Shown: positions 51,715-61,067 of the stretch, piece after piece
Position numbering within the stretch: the stretch's first letter is position 1
Layout: every line of letters begins with the position of its first letter
Source: Actinoplanes xinjiangensis
Lineage (GTDB): Bacteria > Actinomycetota > Actinomycetes > Mycobacteriales > Micromonosporaceae
DNA length: 64,000 nt
Assembly: GCF_003148685.1 (NCBI RefSeq)
Contig: NZ_QGGR01000031.1
Span: 48,537 to 112,536, forward strand
Reading direction: 5' to 3'
Position numbers and translations under genes: made by a program
Notes under the pieces: model-generated
Databases searched by the model: none
Seen by the model: the letters and a program-made list of their open reading frames with translations, nothing else
What the model was told of the DNA's origin: nothing

Positions 51715-51880
51715 TCACGAACACGGCAGCCCGCGCCCCAGACACAGTGGCCCCGCCCCAGACACGGAAGACCGCGTCACGGACACGCCAGCCCTCGCCG
51801 CGGACACGGTGGAGACCGCCGCGGACGTGGTGGAGCCCGTCGTGGGTGTGGTGGAGGCCGTCGTGGGTGTGGTGGTGAGG
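51680..51880. repeat. 21-bp minisatellite crossing the dacB-like stop codon
   Basis: Degenerate 21-bp units run from about 51680. The clearest four are 51797-51817, 51818-51838, 51839-51859 and 51860-51880. The DacB-like stop codon is at 51715, so part of the array is coding and part is not. Confidence 0.8.
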
Positions 51881-53274
51881 GCGACGGCTGCCTCGTCCAG
51901 CAGGGGGGCGGCGCTGTCGACTGAGGCGTTCACCAGTAAGGCGAACAGCAGGTGGCGGCCGTCGGGGCCGGTCGCGTAACCGGAGAGGGCGTTGACGCCG
52001 GACAGTGTCCCGGTTTTGGCACGGACGTTGCCGGCCGCCGGGGTGCCGCGCATACGGTTGCGCAGCGTTCCGCCGACCATCGGGTCCGGGTCGCCGGCGA
52101 CCGGCAGGGCCGCCCGGAAAGCGGGGAACCACGGGCGTCCCTGCGCCTTCTCCAGCACGGTGGTCACCTGCCGGGCGGTCAGCCAGTTGCGGCGGCTCAG
52201 ACCCGAACCGTCGCCCATGGTGAGCAGCCGGGTGTCGACTCCGAGACGGCCCAGGGCCCGGGTCGCGGCGGCGAGACCGGTCGGCCAGCTCCCGGGACTC
52301 GCCGGATCGGCGGCCCGCGACATCGTTTTGACCAGCGCTTCGGCTATGCCGTTGTTGGAGAGTTTCAGAAACGGGGGCAGGATCTCGACGAGCGGCTTCG
52401 AGACCTGGGCGGCCAGCGGCCGGGCGTCGGTGGGCACGGTCCCCCGGGAGGTCCGCCCGGACACCGTCACCCCGTGTCGCCGCAGGGCCGCCCGGAACAG
52501 TCCGGCCGTGGTAGCGGCCGGGTCGGGCACCGACACCAGGGCCGTCCCCGATCGGCCGGCCCCCACCGCGCCACTGACGGTGGCCGTCGCCGTCCCGTGT
52601 GCCCGCACCGCCTCGACGGTGTCGCCGCGCCCCAGGGTGACGGCCCGGTTGACGAGCTGAACGGTGTCGGTCGGCGGCCACATCCGGATCGTGGGCGGGC
52701 GGCCGGCCACACCGTGATAGCGGATCTCGACGGCCGCGGTGTCGAAACGCGCGGTCGCCGCGAAGGTGAGCGCCGACAGGGGTGCCGTGAATCCATACGG
52801 CTCGTCCTGCCACGACCAGTCGAGGCCCAGCGGCACCCGGTCGAACCAGGTGTCGTCGACGATCAACCGCGTGTACCGCTTCGTCCGGCCGCGGGCCACG
52901 GCTGCGGCGAGCTGGTCGATCCGCTCGTACGTCAAGGTGGGATCGCCCTGGCCCCGGAGGTGAAGATCCCGCCCGCGGGCGTGGACGGTGGTCCGGAATC
53001 GGTGGCCCGCGCCGAGCACCTCGAGGGCCGCGACCGCGGTGAGCAGTTTCTGGTTGGACGCCGGAAGCACCCGGAGCCCGGGATCGCGCTGGTAGACGAC
53101 CCGTCCACCGGACGCCTCCCGGACGTCCACCGCCACCGTCGCCCCGGCCAGGCGCCGGTCCGCGAAGATCCGGTCGAGTTCCGCGGTGAGCGGATCAGCC
53201 GGGACGGTGGCCGCCGCGGCCGGAACGGGCAGGGCGAGCAGAAGACCGGTGAGGATCACCGCTACAGCGCGCAT
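51715..53274 (-). CDS. dacB: D-alanyl-D-alanine carboxypeptidase/endopeptidase (DacB, PBP4 type)
   Basis: This encodes 519 residues from ATG 53274, with GAGGA 7 nt upstream. A Sec signal (MRAVAVILTGLLLALPVPAAAA) is followed by a class-C penicillin-binding domain. The active site has S73-x-x-K76 in PASNQKLL, S-x-N in LKLSNNGIAEAL, and AKTGTLSG. It trims or cuts peptidoglycan stem peptides outside the membrane. The family normally ends soon after FALLVN. Here about 50 extra residues follow, made of Ser/Thr heptads such as STTPTTG and STTSAAV, encoded by a 21-bp minisatellite. The tail may be a linker into the wall or a product of repeat expansion. Confidence 0.9.
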   Translation of the reverse strand: MRAVAVILTGLLLALPVPAAAATVPADPLTAELDRIFADRRLAGATVAVDVREASGGRVVYQRDPGLRVLPASNQKLLTAVAALEVLGAGHRFRTTVHARGRDLHLRGQGDPTLTYERIDQLAAAVARGRTKRYTRLIVDDTWFDRVPLGLDWSWQDEPYGFTAPLSALTFAATARFDTAAVEIRYHGVAGRPPTIRMWPPTDTVQLVNRAVTLGRGDTVEAVRAHGTATATVSGAVGAGRSGTALVSVPDPAATTAGLFRAALRRHGVTVSGRTSRGTVPTDARPLAAQVSKPLVEILPPFLKLSNNGIAEALVKTMSRAADPASPGSWPTGLAAATRALGRLGVDTRLLTMGDGSGLSRRNWLTARQVTTVLEKAQGRPWFPAFRAALPVAGDPDPMVGGTLRNRMRGTPAAGNVRAKTGTLSGVNALSGYATGPDGRHLLFALLVNASVDSAAPLLDEAAVALTTTPTTASTTPTTGSTTSAAVSTVSAARAGVSVTRSSVSGAGPLCLGRGLPCS

Positions 53275-53741
53275 CGGTCGGTCCTCATCGGGCGGCAGGG
53301 CACGGACGCCCCGATCGTCACACGCCCGCCGAGCAACGCCCGGCCACCGGCGACGCGACCCACCGCCGCCGTCCCCCTTCGGATGATCCGACCAGTCATG
53401 CCCGCCATCGTGCCCGCCGGGATGGTGCGGACACGATGGCGCCAGGGTGACTCTTCCCGGTAACGCAGGCTTTACCCCGGAACCAGGCAGCGGCGAGGCC
53501 CACAGGACGTGCAGGTTTACCCCCGCCCAAGCAGCGGCGAGGCCTACGAAGGTGCGGGCTCACCCCCGCCTGGGCAGCGGCAGGGGCCCACAGAAGGTGG
53601 GGGCCCTACTCCGCGTTCGAGCAGCGGCAAGGCCCACAGAAGGTGGAGATTCACCCCGCAGCCGAACAGCCGCGAGGGCAGGTGCGGGTTGATCCCGTGC
53701 CCAACCAGCCAAGAGGCTCCAAGCAGCAGTCGGTGACGGGC
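53275..53741. other. 467-bp intergenic region, half filled by degenerate repeats
   Basis: The first 180 bp must hold the dacB promoter and show nothing distinctive. The remainder is the repeat array listed next. There is no convincing gene. Confidence 0.55.
53466..53705. repeat. degenerate ~44-bp tandem repeats
   Basis: GCAGCGGC-type unit starts occur at 53487, 53531, 53574 and 53621, with partial units before and after. Each unit runs from GCAGCGGC through AGGCCCACAGAAGGTG-like sequence to a CACCCCCGC-like end. Copies differ at many positions, so the array is old. The function is unknown. Confidence 0.7.
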
Positions 53742-54158
53742 TCAGCCAGCGCCCAACAGTTGCAGCGTTCGCTGGTCAGGGCCGTCGTAGTAGTGATCGA
53801 GGACCGCCGCGAACGGGGCCGGATCATCGGCGGCGCGGGCGAAGAGGGTCATCGACGAACGGAGTTTGAGGTCGTCCGGATGACCCAGGATGTCCTCGGC
53901 GGTACGCCCCTGATGCCGGAGCAGGGCTTCGGCGCACTGTACGAGGCGCGGGCCGAGGACCGGATGGGCCAGATACGCCCGAGCCTCTTCGAGATCGTGG
54001 ATGGCGTACCGCCGGGCGGTGGGGCTGGATCCGAGGCCGTCGAGCTGGGGGAAGACGAACCACATCCAGTGCCCGCGTTTGTGTCCGGCGGTCAGCTCGG
54101 CGAGGGCCTGTTCGTGGACGCCCTCCTGGGCGTCCACGAAGCGGTGCAGATCAGCCAC
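53742..54158 (-). CDS. DUF1810 family protein
   Basis: This encodes 138 residues from GTG 54158. DUF1810 marks are LHRFVDAQEGVHEQALAELTAGHKRGHWMWFVFPQL, GLGSSPTARRYAI, ARAYLAHPVLGPRLVQCAEALL and DILGHPDDLKLRSSMTLFA. The family is small, soluble and uncharacterised. The start overlaps the ChaB-type gene by 8 bp, so they are co-translated. Confidence 0.93.
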   Translation of the reverse strand: MADLHRFVDAQEGVHEQALAELTAGHKRGHWMWFVFPQLDGLGSSPTARRYAIHDLEEARAYLAHPVLGPRLVQCAEALLRHQGRTAEDILGHPDDLKLRSSMTLFARAADDPAPFAAVLDHYYDGPDQRTLQLLGAG

Positions 54159-54546
54159 GGGCCCGCCGGGTCTCGCGGGCGTTGGCCTTCTGGATGGCTT
54201 CGACCAGCTGGGCCTTGGTCATCCTCGACCGGCCGGTGACGTCGAGGCGCCGGGCGATGTCGAGCAGGTGTTCCTTGCCGGCGTTGGCGTCGACACCGCC
54301 GGCGGTCTCGGCCCGGGTGTCGCGCCCGCTGGCGGCCTTGGCGTCGCTGGGGCCCTTCTTCTCCTTGGGCTCCCAGTGGTCGCCGACCTTCTCGAACGAG
54401 TGCTTGACGGCGGAGAACGCGGTGCGGTGCGCGCGTTCTCCCTCGCCGTACTGGTCGACGGCCGAGTCGTGGGTCTTGATGAACGTGTCCTGCGCCTTCT
54501 TCGGCGAGCGCTTGAGAGTGTCAGGGAGTTCCTCACGTCCAGGCAT
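54151..54546 (-). CDS. ChaB-family protein with a SAP/Rho-N-like C-terminus
   Basis: This encodes 131 residues. The N-terminal ELPDTLKRSPKKAQDTFIKTHDSAV and GERAHRTAFSAVKHSFEKVGDHWEPK are the ChaB domain. A charged linker leads to LLDIARRLDVTGRSRMTKAQLVEAIQKAN, a SAP/Rho-N-type helix-extended loop that could bind nucleic acid. ChaB was first linked to cation transport regulation, but its function is not settled. It is the upstream gene of a two-gene unit with DUF1810. Confidence 0.9.
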   Translation of the reverse strand: MPGREELPDTLKRSPKKAQDTFIKTHDSAVDQYGEGERAHRTAFSAVKHSFEKVGDHWEPKEKKGPSDAKAASGRDTRAETAGGVDANAGKEHLLDIARRLDVTGRSRMTKAQLVEAIQKANARETRRARG

Positions 54547-54600
54547 ACCGTCGGGTTTCCCGGGACAGGGCCCGGCAAACGCGGGCCCTGTCCGGTGGGC

Positions 54601-56925
54601 TCATCCGCCGATCGGGGTGAGGGTGTATCTCGGCAGGCTGGACTGCCCGCTCTGGCCGTCGTCGGTCTGGTAGGCGCCGTCGGCGGCGATGGTGTAGTTG
54701 CGGTATCGGCCGACCCGGTCCTGGACCATGATGCTGTCGATCCACCATTCGCCGGGTGTGGTGGTGGCGGGCAGGATGCCGGCGATCTCCCAGCCGTCCT
54801 CCTGGTTGCCGCCGGCGTGGCCGAGCCAGCTCTCCGCGCCGTCGGTACGGATGTGGGCGGAGAACCCGAGGATGCCGCTCATGTCGTCGGCGGCGTCGAT
54901 CCTGATCCGTACCTCCCGGTCGACGCTGTTGTCGCCGCTGGACGGGCTGATCATCGTGGCGCCGTTCATCACGATGGAGGGTCGTTCCAGGTCGGAGGTG
55001 GCGTCTCCGGTGACGGTCAGGGTGGCCGGCCAGTCGACGCCGTCCTGCGCGTCATCGGGGCGGTAGAGGCTGCGGTAGCGGTTCGCCTTGTCCCACAGGG
55101 TGATCGACTGCACGCGCCATTCGCCGGCGGGCAGGTGTGCGGGGATGGTGCCGGTGATGTCCCAGGTGCCGTCGACGATGGTGCCCTCGTACAGCTGGCT
55201 GTTGCCGAGGTTGGCGCTGGGCCCGTTCGGCTCCGCCCCGCGGGTCAGGGAGATGCCGATGGAGTTGACGCCGGCGAGGTCGTCGGTGACGGGCAGGCGC
55301 AGGGTGGCCGTCCGGTCCTCGGCGTTGTCGAGTTCCCGTTCGGTCTGCCACGCGGCCCCGGTGAGGTCCGCGACGGGTGCCGCGGCGTCGTAGTCGCCGG
55401 TGACGGTGAGCGGCGGCAGGGCGAGGGTGCCGGCATCGCCGTTCGCCGGTGGGATGCTGCCCTGCATGGTGGTGGTGCCGTCCGGCTCGACGCTGTAGAC
55501 CGTCCACCGGTGCACCCGGTCGGTGAGGTAGATGCTGGAGACGGTCCATTCGCCGGAGCGGGACAGTGCGGGCAGGGATCCGGTCATCTCGAAGGTGCCG
55601 TCGTGGGTGTGGCCGGTCGCGGGGCCCTGGCCGGACCAGAGGTGGAGGCTGGGGCCGTCCGGCTCGGGGTTGCGCAGCTGCACCGAGGCGTAGACGATGC
55701 CGCTGCGGTCGTCGGTGAGGTGCCCGCTGATCTTGATCGGCTGCTCGGTGGCGTTCGCCACGGTCGGGGTGATCTCCCACTTCAGGGAGGCGAGGTCGAC
55801 CTGCGGGATGGCCTTGTCGGTGCACTTGTCGCCACCGGCGTCGTCCGGGTCCGGCACGCACGCGTTGAGACCGGGGCCGCCCTCGACGTCGTCGTTGCCG
55901 CCTCCGCCGTCCATCTTGTCGTCGCCGATGCCGCCGTCCATGTTGTCGTCGCCGTCGCCGCCGTTCATGTCGTCGGCGCCGTCACCGCCGATCAGTGCGT
56001 CGGTGCCGCCGCCGCCCTGGATGACGTCGTCGCCGCCACCGCCGTCGAGCTGGTCGTTGCCGTCGCCGCCGAGGAGCTCGTCGACGCCGTCGCCGCCGGA
56101 CGCGACGTCGTCGCCCGTACCTCCGTCGAGGGTGTCGTCGCCGGCGCCGCCGACGAGTTTGTCGCTGCCGTCGCCCCCGGCGGCGACGTCGTTGCCGGTG
56201 CCGCCGCGGAGCGTGTCGTCGCCGGCGCCGCCGCCGACGGTGTCGTTGCCGGCCCCGCCGTTGACACCGTCGCTGCCGCCGCCGCCCGCCAGCTGGTCGG
56301 TTCCCTCGCCGCCGTCGAGCCGGTCGCTGCCCTCGTCACCGTTGAGTGTGTCGTCGCCGACGTCGCCACCGGCCACGTCGTTGCCGTCGCCCCCGTTGAG
56401 GGTGTCGGCGCCGTCGTCGCCGGCGAGGATGTCGGCTCCGGGGCCGCCGGTCAGCGTGTCGTCGCCCTCCCCACCGATGACCCGGTCCCCACCGGCGACC
56501 GGGTCGGGCTCGGTGACGCCGCCGCCGACGGTGTCGTCACCGGCGCCGCCGTCGGCGAGGTCGGTTCCCGGGCCGCCGTCCACCACATCGGTGTCGTCGC
56601 CGCCTTTGACCTGGTCGTTGCCGGCGCCGCCTTTGACCGTGTCGGTGCCGGGCCCGCCGACGACCGTGTCGGCCCCGTTCTCGCCGTCGAGGTCGTCGTC
56701 GCCGGGGCCGCCGTCGACGACGTCCCTGCCACCGCCGCCCTTGATCACATCGTTGCCGCCGAGACCGCAGATCACGTCGTAGCCGGGGGTGCCGAAGAGG
56801 CGGTCGTTGCCGACGGTCCCGACGACGGTGCAGGCCTTGCCGGTGGCGGACACGGGTTTGCCACCGGCGTGCGCGGGGGCGGCCGTGAACGCCACGATCA
56901 ACGCGGCGGTGGCGATGACTCTCAT
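54601..56925 (-). CDS. secreted RTX calcium-binding protein, copy A
   Basis: This encodes 774 residues from ATG 56925, with AGGAG 8 nt upstream. A Sec signal (MRVIATAALIVAFTAAPAHA) is followed by a short Cys-containing segment. Residues 35-370 then hold many GGxGxDxLx nonapeptide repeats of the RTX beta-roll, which folds on binding Ca2+ outside the cell. After a VCTD-like Cys spacer, residues 400-774 form three similar beta-sandwich-like modules with DDRSGI, DDLAGV and DDMSGI motifs. No catalytic or type-I secretion motif is seen. The ATG overlaps the stop of copy B by 4 bp. Adhesion or a surface-layer role is possible. Confidence 0.9.
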   Translation of the reverse strand: MRVIATAALIVAFTAAPAHAGGKPVSATGKACTVVGTVGNDRLFGTPGYDVICGLGGNDVIKGGGGRDVVDGGPGDDDLDGENGADTVVGGPGTDTVKGGAGNDQVKGGDDTDVVDGGPGTDLADGGAGDDTVGGGVTEPDPVAGGDRVIGGEGDDTLTGGPGADILAGDDGADTLNGGDGNDVAGGDVGDDTLNGDEGSDRLDGGEGTDQLAGGGGSDGVNGGAGNDTVGGGAGDDTLRGGTGNDVAAGGDGSDKLVGGAGDDTLDGGTGDDVASGGDGVDELLGGDGNDQLDGGGGDDVIQGGGGTDALIGGDGADDMNGGDGDDNMDGGIGDDKMDGGGGNDDVEGGPGLNACVPDPDDAGGDKCTDKAIPQVDLASLKWEITPTVANATEQPIKISGHLTDDRSGIVYASVQLRNPEPDGPSLHLWSGQGPATGHTHDGTFEMTGSLPALSRSGEWTVSSIYLTDRVHRWTVYSVEPDGTTTMQGSIPPANGDAGTLALPPLTVTGDYDAAAPVADLTGAAWQTERELDNAEDRTATLRLPVTDDLAGVNSIGISLTRGAEPNGPSANLGNSQLYEGTIVDGTWDITGTIPAHLPAGEWRVQSITLWDKANRYRSLYRPDDAQDGVDWPATLTVTGDATSDLERPSIVMNGATMISPSSGDNSVDREVRIRIDAADDMSGILGFSAHIRTDGAESWLGHAGGNQEDGWEIAGILPATTTPGEWWIDSIMVQDRVGRYRNYTIAADGAYQTDDGQSGQSSLPRYTLTPIGG

Positions 56926-59048
56926 GAACGGGGCTCCTGACTGAGGGCGCCGCCGACCGGCAGCAGGGTGAAACGCGGGAAGTGGGACTGGCCGCTGAGC
57001 AGGCCGTCGCGGGTGGTCCAGGAGCCGTCCGCCTGGACCCAGTAGACGCGGTCCCGGCCGATCCTGTCGGTGAGGTAGATGCCGACGACCCGCCACTCGC
57101 CCGGGGTGGTGCCCTGCGGCAGGCGGCCGGAGAGCTCCCAGATCCCGTCCTCGCCGGCGGGGGCGATCGGGTCGAGCCGGCTCTGCGCGCCTTCGGTACG
57201 GAAGTCGGCGAAGATGCTGCGGATGCCGCTGACGTCGTCACCGGCGCGGATCCGCAGCCGCACGGTACGGTCCGCGCCGTTGTCGGCCGAGGTGGCGCCG
57301 ACGTATTCGCCCCAGCTCATGTCGACGGTCGGCCGCTCCAGGTCGGAGACACCGGTGACGGTCAGCGCGGGGATGCCGGCCAGGCGGTCGCCGGTGACCG
57401 TACGGGTGCGGCCGGTCCGGTCGGTGACGGTGATCGCGGCGACCCGCCAGGTGCCGGCCGGCAGGTGCGCGGGCACGGTGCCGGTGATCTCCCAGGTGCC
57501 GTCGGTGGCGGTGCCGGCGGTGAGGCGGCCGTCGACGAGGGTGACGGCCGGCGCGTCGAGTCCGGCGCCCTCGACCGTCGCGGTGACCCGGGTGGCGCCG
57601 CTCAGGTCGTCGGTGACCGGGACGCTGAGCGTGACCGTACGGTCCTCGCCGCTCTCCAGGTCGGTGGGGGTGGTCCAGGCAGTCCGGGTGCCGTCGATGT
57701 CCGGGGCCGTGCTGTCGCTGACCCCGCCGACTCGCATCGGCGGCAGCGTGATGACACCGGATTCGAGTTCCCATCCGTCGACGGTGTCGGCGAGGGTGTA
57801 CGACCCGTCCGGCTGGACGGTGTACCGGCTGTACCGGAAGACCTGGTCCTGGAGGTAGACCTCGGACAGCGTCCAGTCCCCGGTGACCGAGTCGGCGGGC
57901 AGTTCGCCGTTCATCGCGAACTCGCCGTCGTGGGGCTGCCCGGAGATCAGTTCGGCGCCGTGGAAGCCGACGGTCAGAGACGGGGTCTCCGGGTCGGGGG
58001 CGGTGAACTTGACGGAGACGTACATCATGCCGCTGCGGTCGTCGGTGACGTGCGCGCGTAGCCGCAACGGCCGGTCGGCGCGGTTGTCGACGGCCGAGTC
58101 GGTGACCCAGCGCAGGGAGCCGATGTCGAGGCGGGGCGCCCGCCGGTCGGTGCACCGGTCGCCGGCCTCGTCGTCGAGGTCGTTGACGCAGACGTTCATG
58201 CCGGGTCCGCCCTCGACGACGTCGTCTCCACCGCCGCCGTCCATCCGGTCGTCGCCGGTCCCGCCGTCCATCCGGTCGTCGCCGTCGCCGCCGGTCGCGG
58301 TGTCCGCGCCGGCGCCGCCGCGGACCGTGTCGTCGCCGGCGCCGCCGCCGACGGTGTCGTTGCCGGCACCGCCGTTGACACCGTCGCTGCCGCCGCCGCC
58401 CGCCAGCTGGTCGGCGCCCTCGCCGCCGTCGAGCCGGTCGCTGCCCTCGTCACCGTTGAGTGTGTCGCCGCCGGCGTCGCCACCGGCCACGTCGTTGCCG
58501 TCACCGCCGTTGACGACGTCGTCGCCGGTCCCGCCCTTGAGCGTGTCGGCTCCGGGGCCGCCGGTCAGCGTGTCGTCGCCCTCCCCACCGATCACCCGGT
58601 CCCCACCGGCGACCGGATCGGGCTCGGTCACGCCGCCGCCGACGGTGTCGTCACCGGCGCCGCCGTCGGCCAGGTCGGTCCCCGGGCCGCCGTCCACCAC
58701 ATCGGTGTCGTCGCCGCCCTTGACCTGGTCGTTGCCGGCGCCGCCCTTGACCGTGTCGTCGCCCGGACCACCGACGACCGTGTCGGCCCCGTCCTCGCCG
58801 TCGAGGTCGTCGTCACCAGGGCCGCCGTCGACGACGTCCCTGCCGCCGCCGCCCTTGATCACATCGTTGCCGCCGAGACCGCAGATCACGTCGTAGCCGT
58901 GCGTGCCGAAGAGCCGGTCGTTGCCGACGGTCCCGACGACGGTGCAGGCCTTGCCGGTGGCGGACACCGGTCTGTCCGATGCCTCCGCCCGGGCCGGGCT
59001 CACGGTGAGGGCCACCACCAGGGCGGCGGCGATGCCGGCGGACCTCAT
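56922..59048 (-). CDS. secreted RTX calcium-binding protein, copy B
   Basis: This encodes 708 residues from ATG 59048, with GAAGGA 7 nt upstream. The organisation equals copy A: a Sec signal (MRSAGIAAALVVALTVSPARA), RTX nonapeptides to about residue 295, a Cys spacer and three DDxSG modules. The RTX part is nearly identical in DNA to copy A but shorter by several repeats, while the C-terminal modules differ in most positions. The non-RTX insert VTEPDPVAGGDR is kept in both. It lies 3 bp after the fibronectin-III gene and overlaps copy A, forming one operon. Confidence 0.9.
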   Translation of the reverse strand: MRSAGIAAALVVALTVSPARAEASDRPVSATGKACTVVGTVGNDRLFGTHGYDVICGLGGNDVIKGGGGRDVVDGGPGDDDLDGEDGADTVVGGPGDDTVKGGAGNDQVKGGDDTDVVDGGPGTDLADGGAGDDTVGGGVTEPDPVAGGDRVIGGEGDDTLTGGPGADTLKGGTGDDVVNGGDGNDVAGGDAGGDTLNGDEGSDRLDGGEGADQLAGGGGSDGVNGGAGNDTVGGGAGDDTVRGGAGADTATGGDGDDRMDGGTGDDRMDGGGGDDVVEGGPGMNVCVNDLDDEAGDRCTDRRAPRLDIGSLRWVTDSAVDNRADRPLRLRAHVTDDRSGMMYVSVKFTAPDPETPSLTVGFHGAELISGQPHDGEFAMNGELPADSVTGDWTLSEVYLQDQVFRYSRYTVQPDGSYTLADTVDGWELESGVITLPPMRVGGVSDSTAPDIDGTRTAWTTPTDLESGEDRTVTLSVPVTDDLSGATRVTATVEGAGLDAPAVTLVDGRLTAGTATDGTWEITGTVPAHLPAGTWRVAAITVTDRTGRTRTVTGDRLAGIPALTVTGVSDLERPTVDMSWGEYVGATSADNGADRTVRLRIRAGDDVSGIRSIFADFRTEGAQSRLDPIAPAGEDGIWELSGRLPQGTTPGEWRVVGIYLTDRIGRDRVYWVQADGSWTTRDGLLSGQSHFPRFTLLPVGGALSQEPRS

Positions 59049-59051
59049 CGC

Positions 59052-60971
59052 TCAGTCCTTCACCTTGATCTTGACGGCCTTCGACGGCGCCGAGACTCCG
59101 GCCGCGTTGACCGCCAGCACCCGCAGGGTCAGGCTGGTTCCCTTCTTCAGCTTCTTGACCGTGCAGGTACGCGACGTGGCCGGGGCGGTGCAGCGGGCCA
59201 CGACACCGGACCTGCCGCTCAGCTCGGCCCGGTATCCGGTGATCGCCGAGCCGCCGTTGCCCGCCGGGGCCTTCCAGCCGGCGGTCACCTTGCGGTCCGA
59301 CGACTTGGCGGTGACCGAGCGGGGTGCGCCGGGCACGGTCCACGGGGTGGCCGCCGCGCGGGCCGGTGCCGGGCCGGTTCCGGCCACGTTCGTGGCGGTG
59401 ACCTCGACGAAGTGTTTCTGGCCGCCGGTCAGGCCGGTGATCGCGCAGGTGTACCGGTTGCCGGGGACCTGGCAGGAGGCGACCGGGGTGCCGCCGGTCG
59501 CGGTGCGGAAGGCCCGCGCGGTGTACGCGGTGATCGCCGAGCCGCCGTCGGAGTCCGGCACGACCCAGGCGACGGTGATCCGCCGGGCGCCCGGGGTGAG
59601 TTCGACATCCTGCGGCGCGTACGGCACGTGCACGTCGCTCGTCGGTTCCGGTGAGGGAGAGGTCGACGGCGAGGGTTCCGCCGGGTCCGCGGGAGCGGGT
59701 GAGGGCGAGGGCGAGGGGGACGGCGACTCCGACGGCGCGGGATCAGGCACGGGTACGGCCGTGGCCAGCACCGGCACCCGGGCCGCGGGGTCACCTTCGC
59801 CGAGGGCGTTCACCGCGCTGACCGCCACGTGGTAGGTGCCGCCCGCATCCAGTCCGTCGATCGTGCACCAGCTGTCGGCGGTCTCGCAGGAGGCGGCCAC
59901 GGTCCCACCGCCGGACGTCGGGTAGGCGCGGGCCCGGTAGCGGCTGACGGGCGACCCGCCGCCGGACGACGGCGGCTGCCAGAACACCATGGCGGTGCCG
60001 GTCCCTCCGACGGCGGACACGGCGAGCGGGGCGCCGGGGGCGGTGGCGTTCGTCGCCTGCGAGGCACGGCGGTGGAACGCGGCGGCGGCGAGGTCGGCGC
60101 CGAGTCCGATGTCGGGCGCCTCCAGGCGTACCCCTCCGTCCGTCGCCGTAGCGGTGACCCTCTGATGCACGGTCGCGTCGCTGCTGGTGACCAGGTCGAA
60201 TCCGGTCGCCACGGCGGTCTGGGCGGTGATGCCGGCCGCCTCGAGCCAGGGGCCGGGCAGGAAGAGGGTGACGAAGTTGCGGACCGCCTCGCCGGTGGCG
60301 TCGAGCTGCGGGTTGCCGAGCACGCCGAGGCTGACCGGCGGCGAGCCACCGGGTTCGTAGGTGAGCAGGTCCGCGCGGGCCTGGGCGTCGGTGGCGAGGT
60401 ACGCCCCGTCGAGTCCGGTGGTGTAGACGCCGGCGGAGCCCTCCAGGTCCTGGGTACGGCCCTCGAACCGGTACGTGGTCGGGTCGGCGGTGGTGTCGCT
60501 GTCGCCGCAGGAGTAGCCGGCCGTGCAGTCGGTGTCGGACCGCCAGGCCGTCAGGGTGGCCCGTCCGCTGATGGTGAGCTCATACCTCCCGTCGGTGACG
60601 GTGCGGCTGACCCGCAGCCCGGCCGCGGTGGCGTTGGTGAATCGCGGCACGAACGTCCCGGTCCGCAGGACCAGCTCCACGGTGCCCCCGGTGATGGGCG
60701 AGGGTCTGCCCGCCCAGTCGCCGACCGACCAGCGCACCCAGTCGCCGTAGTCGTCGGAGAGGGTGGCCGCGGAGACGGTCAGGCCGGCCGAGTCCAGGGT
60801 CTGCGGTGACCCGCCGGACGGGGTGATGGTGGCCGAGGCGATGCAGTAGACCGATTCCGCGGTGGCGCAGGTGGTCGCCCACTCGGCCGGCAGGTCGTCG
60901 GGGGTCTGCGCCGGGGCGAGGCCCAGCGGCAACGCCGCCATCAGGGCGAGCGCGGCGGTTCGGCTGGGCAT
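59052..60971 (-). CDS. secreted fibronectin type III protein
   Basis: This encodes 639 residues from ATG 60971, with GGAGA 5 nt upstream. A short Sec signal ends near residue 21. An N-terminal beta-rich domain of about 270 residues contains SDDYGDWVRWSVGDW and several Cys. Three fibronectin-III modules follow, with APGAPLAVSAVGG, APQDVELTPGARRITVAW and VPGAPRSVTAKSSDRKVTAGW. A Ser/Pro linker (SPSPSPSPSP) separates the first two. It is the first gene of the operon with the two RTX proteins, so the three may form one extracellular assembly. No enzymatic motif is visible. Confidence 0.88.
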   Translation of the reverse strand: MPSRTAALALMAALPLGLAPAQTPDDLPAEWATTCATAESVYCIASATITPSGGSPQTLDSAGLTVSAATLSDDYGDWVRWSVGDWAGRPSPITGGTVELVLRTGTFVPRFTNATAAGLRVSRTVTDGRYELTISGRATLTAWRSDTDCTAGYSCGDSDTTADPTTYRFEGRTQDLEGSAGVYTTGLDGAYLATDAQARADLLTYEPGGSPPVSLGVLGNPQLDATGEAVRNFVTLFLPGPWLEAAGITAQTAVATGFDLVTSSDATVHQRVTATATDGGVRLEAPDIGLGADLAAAAFHRRASQATNATAPGAPLAVSAVGGTGTAMVFWQPPSSGGGSPVSRYRARAYPTSGGGTVAASCETADSWCTIDGLDAGGTYHVAVSAVNALGEGDPAARVPVLATAVPVPDPAPSESPSPSPSPSPAPADPAEPSPSTSPSPEPTSDVHVPYAPQDVELTPGARRITVAWVVPDSDGGSAITAYTARAFRTATGGTPVASCQVPGNRYTCAITGLTGGQKHFVEVTATNVAGTGPAPARAAATPWTVPGAPRSVTAKSSDRKVTAGWKAPAGNGGSAITGYRAELSGRSGVVARCTAPATSRTCTVKKLKKGTSLTLRVLAVNAAGVSAPSKAVKIKVKD

Positions 60972-61067
60972 CGAGGTCTCCGTTCACGTCTGCACTGACG
61001 ACAAGAACGTGATCGGCACCACAAACCCTCAACTGAGCGTGTTTCCGTCGTCAACTTTCCCCGGCGG

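Noticed and set aside
53447..53692. small gene across the 44-bp repeats
   Set aside because: The translation simply mirrors the DNA repeats, with no start site or protein-like composition.
54601..59048. long plus-strand genes opposite the RTX genes
   Set aside because: The Val/Ala/Asp-rich plus-strand frames are shadows of GGxGxD codons. They have no ribosome sites or domains, while the minus-strand proteins have signal peptides and RTX motifs.
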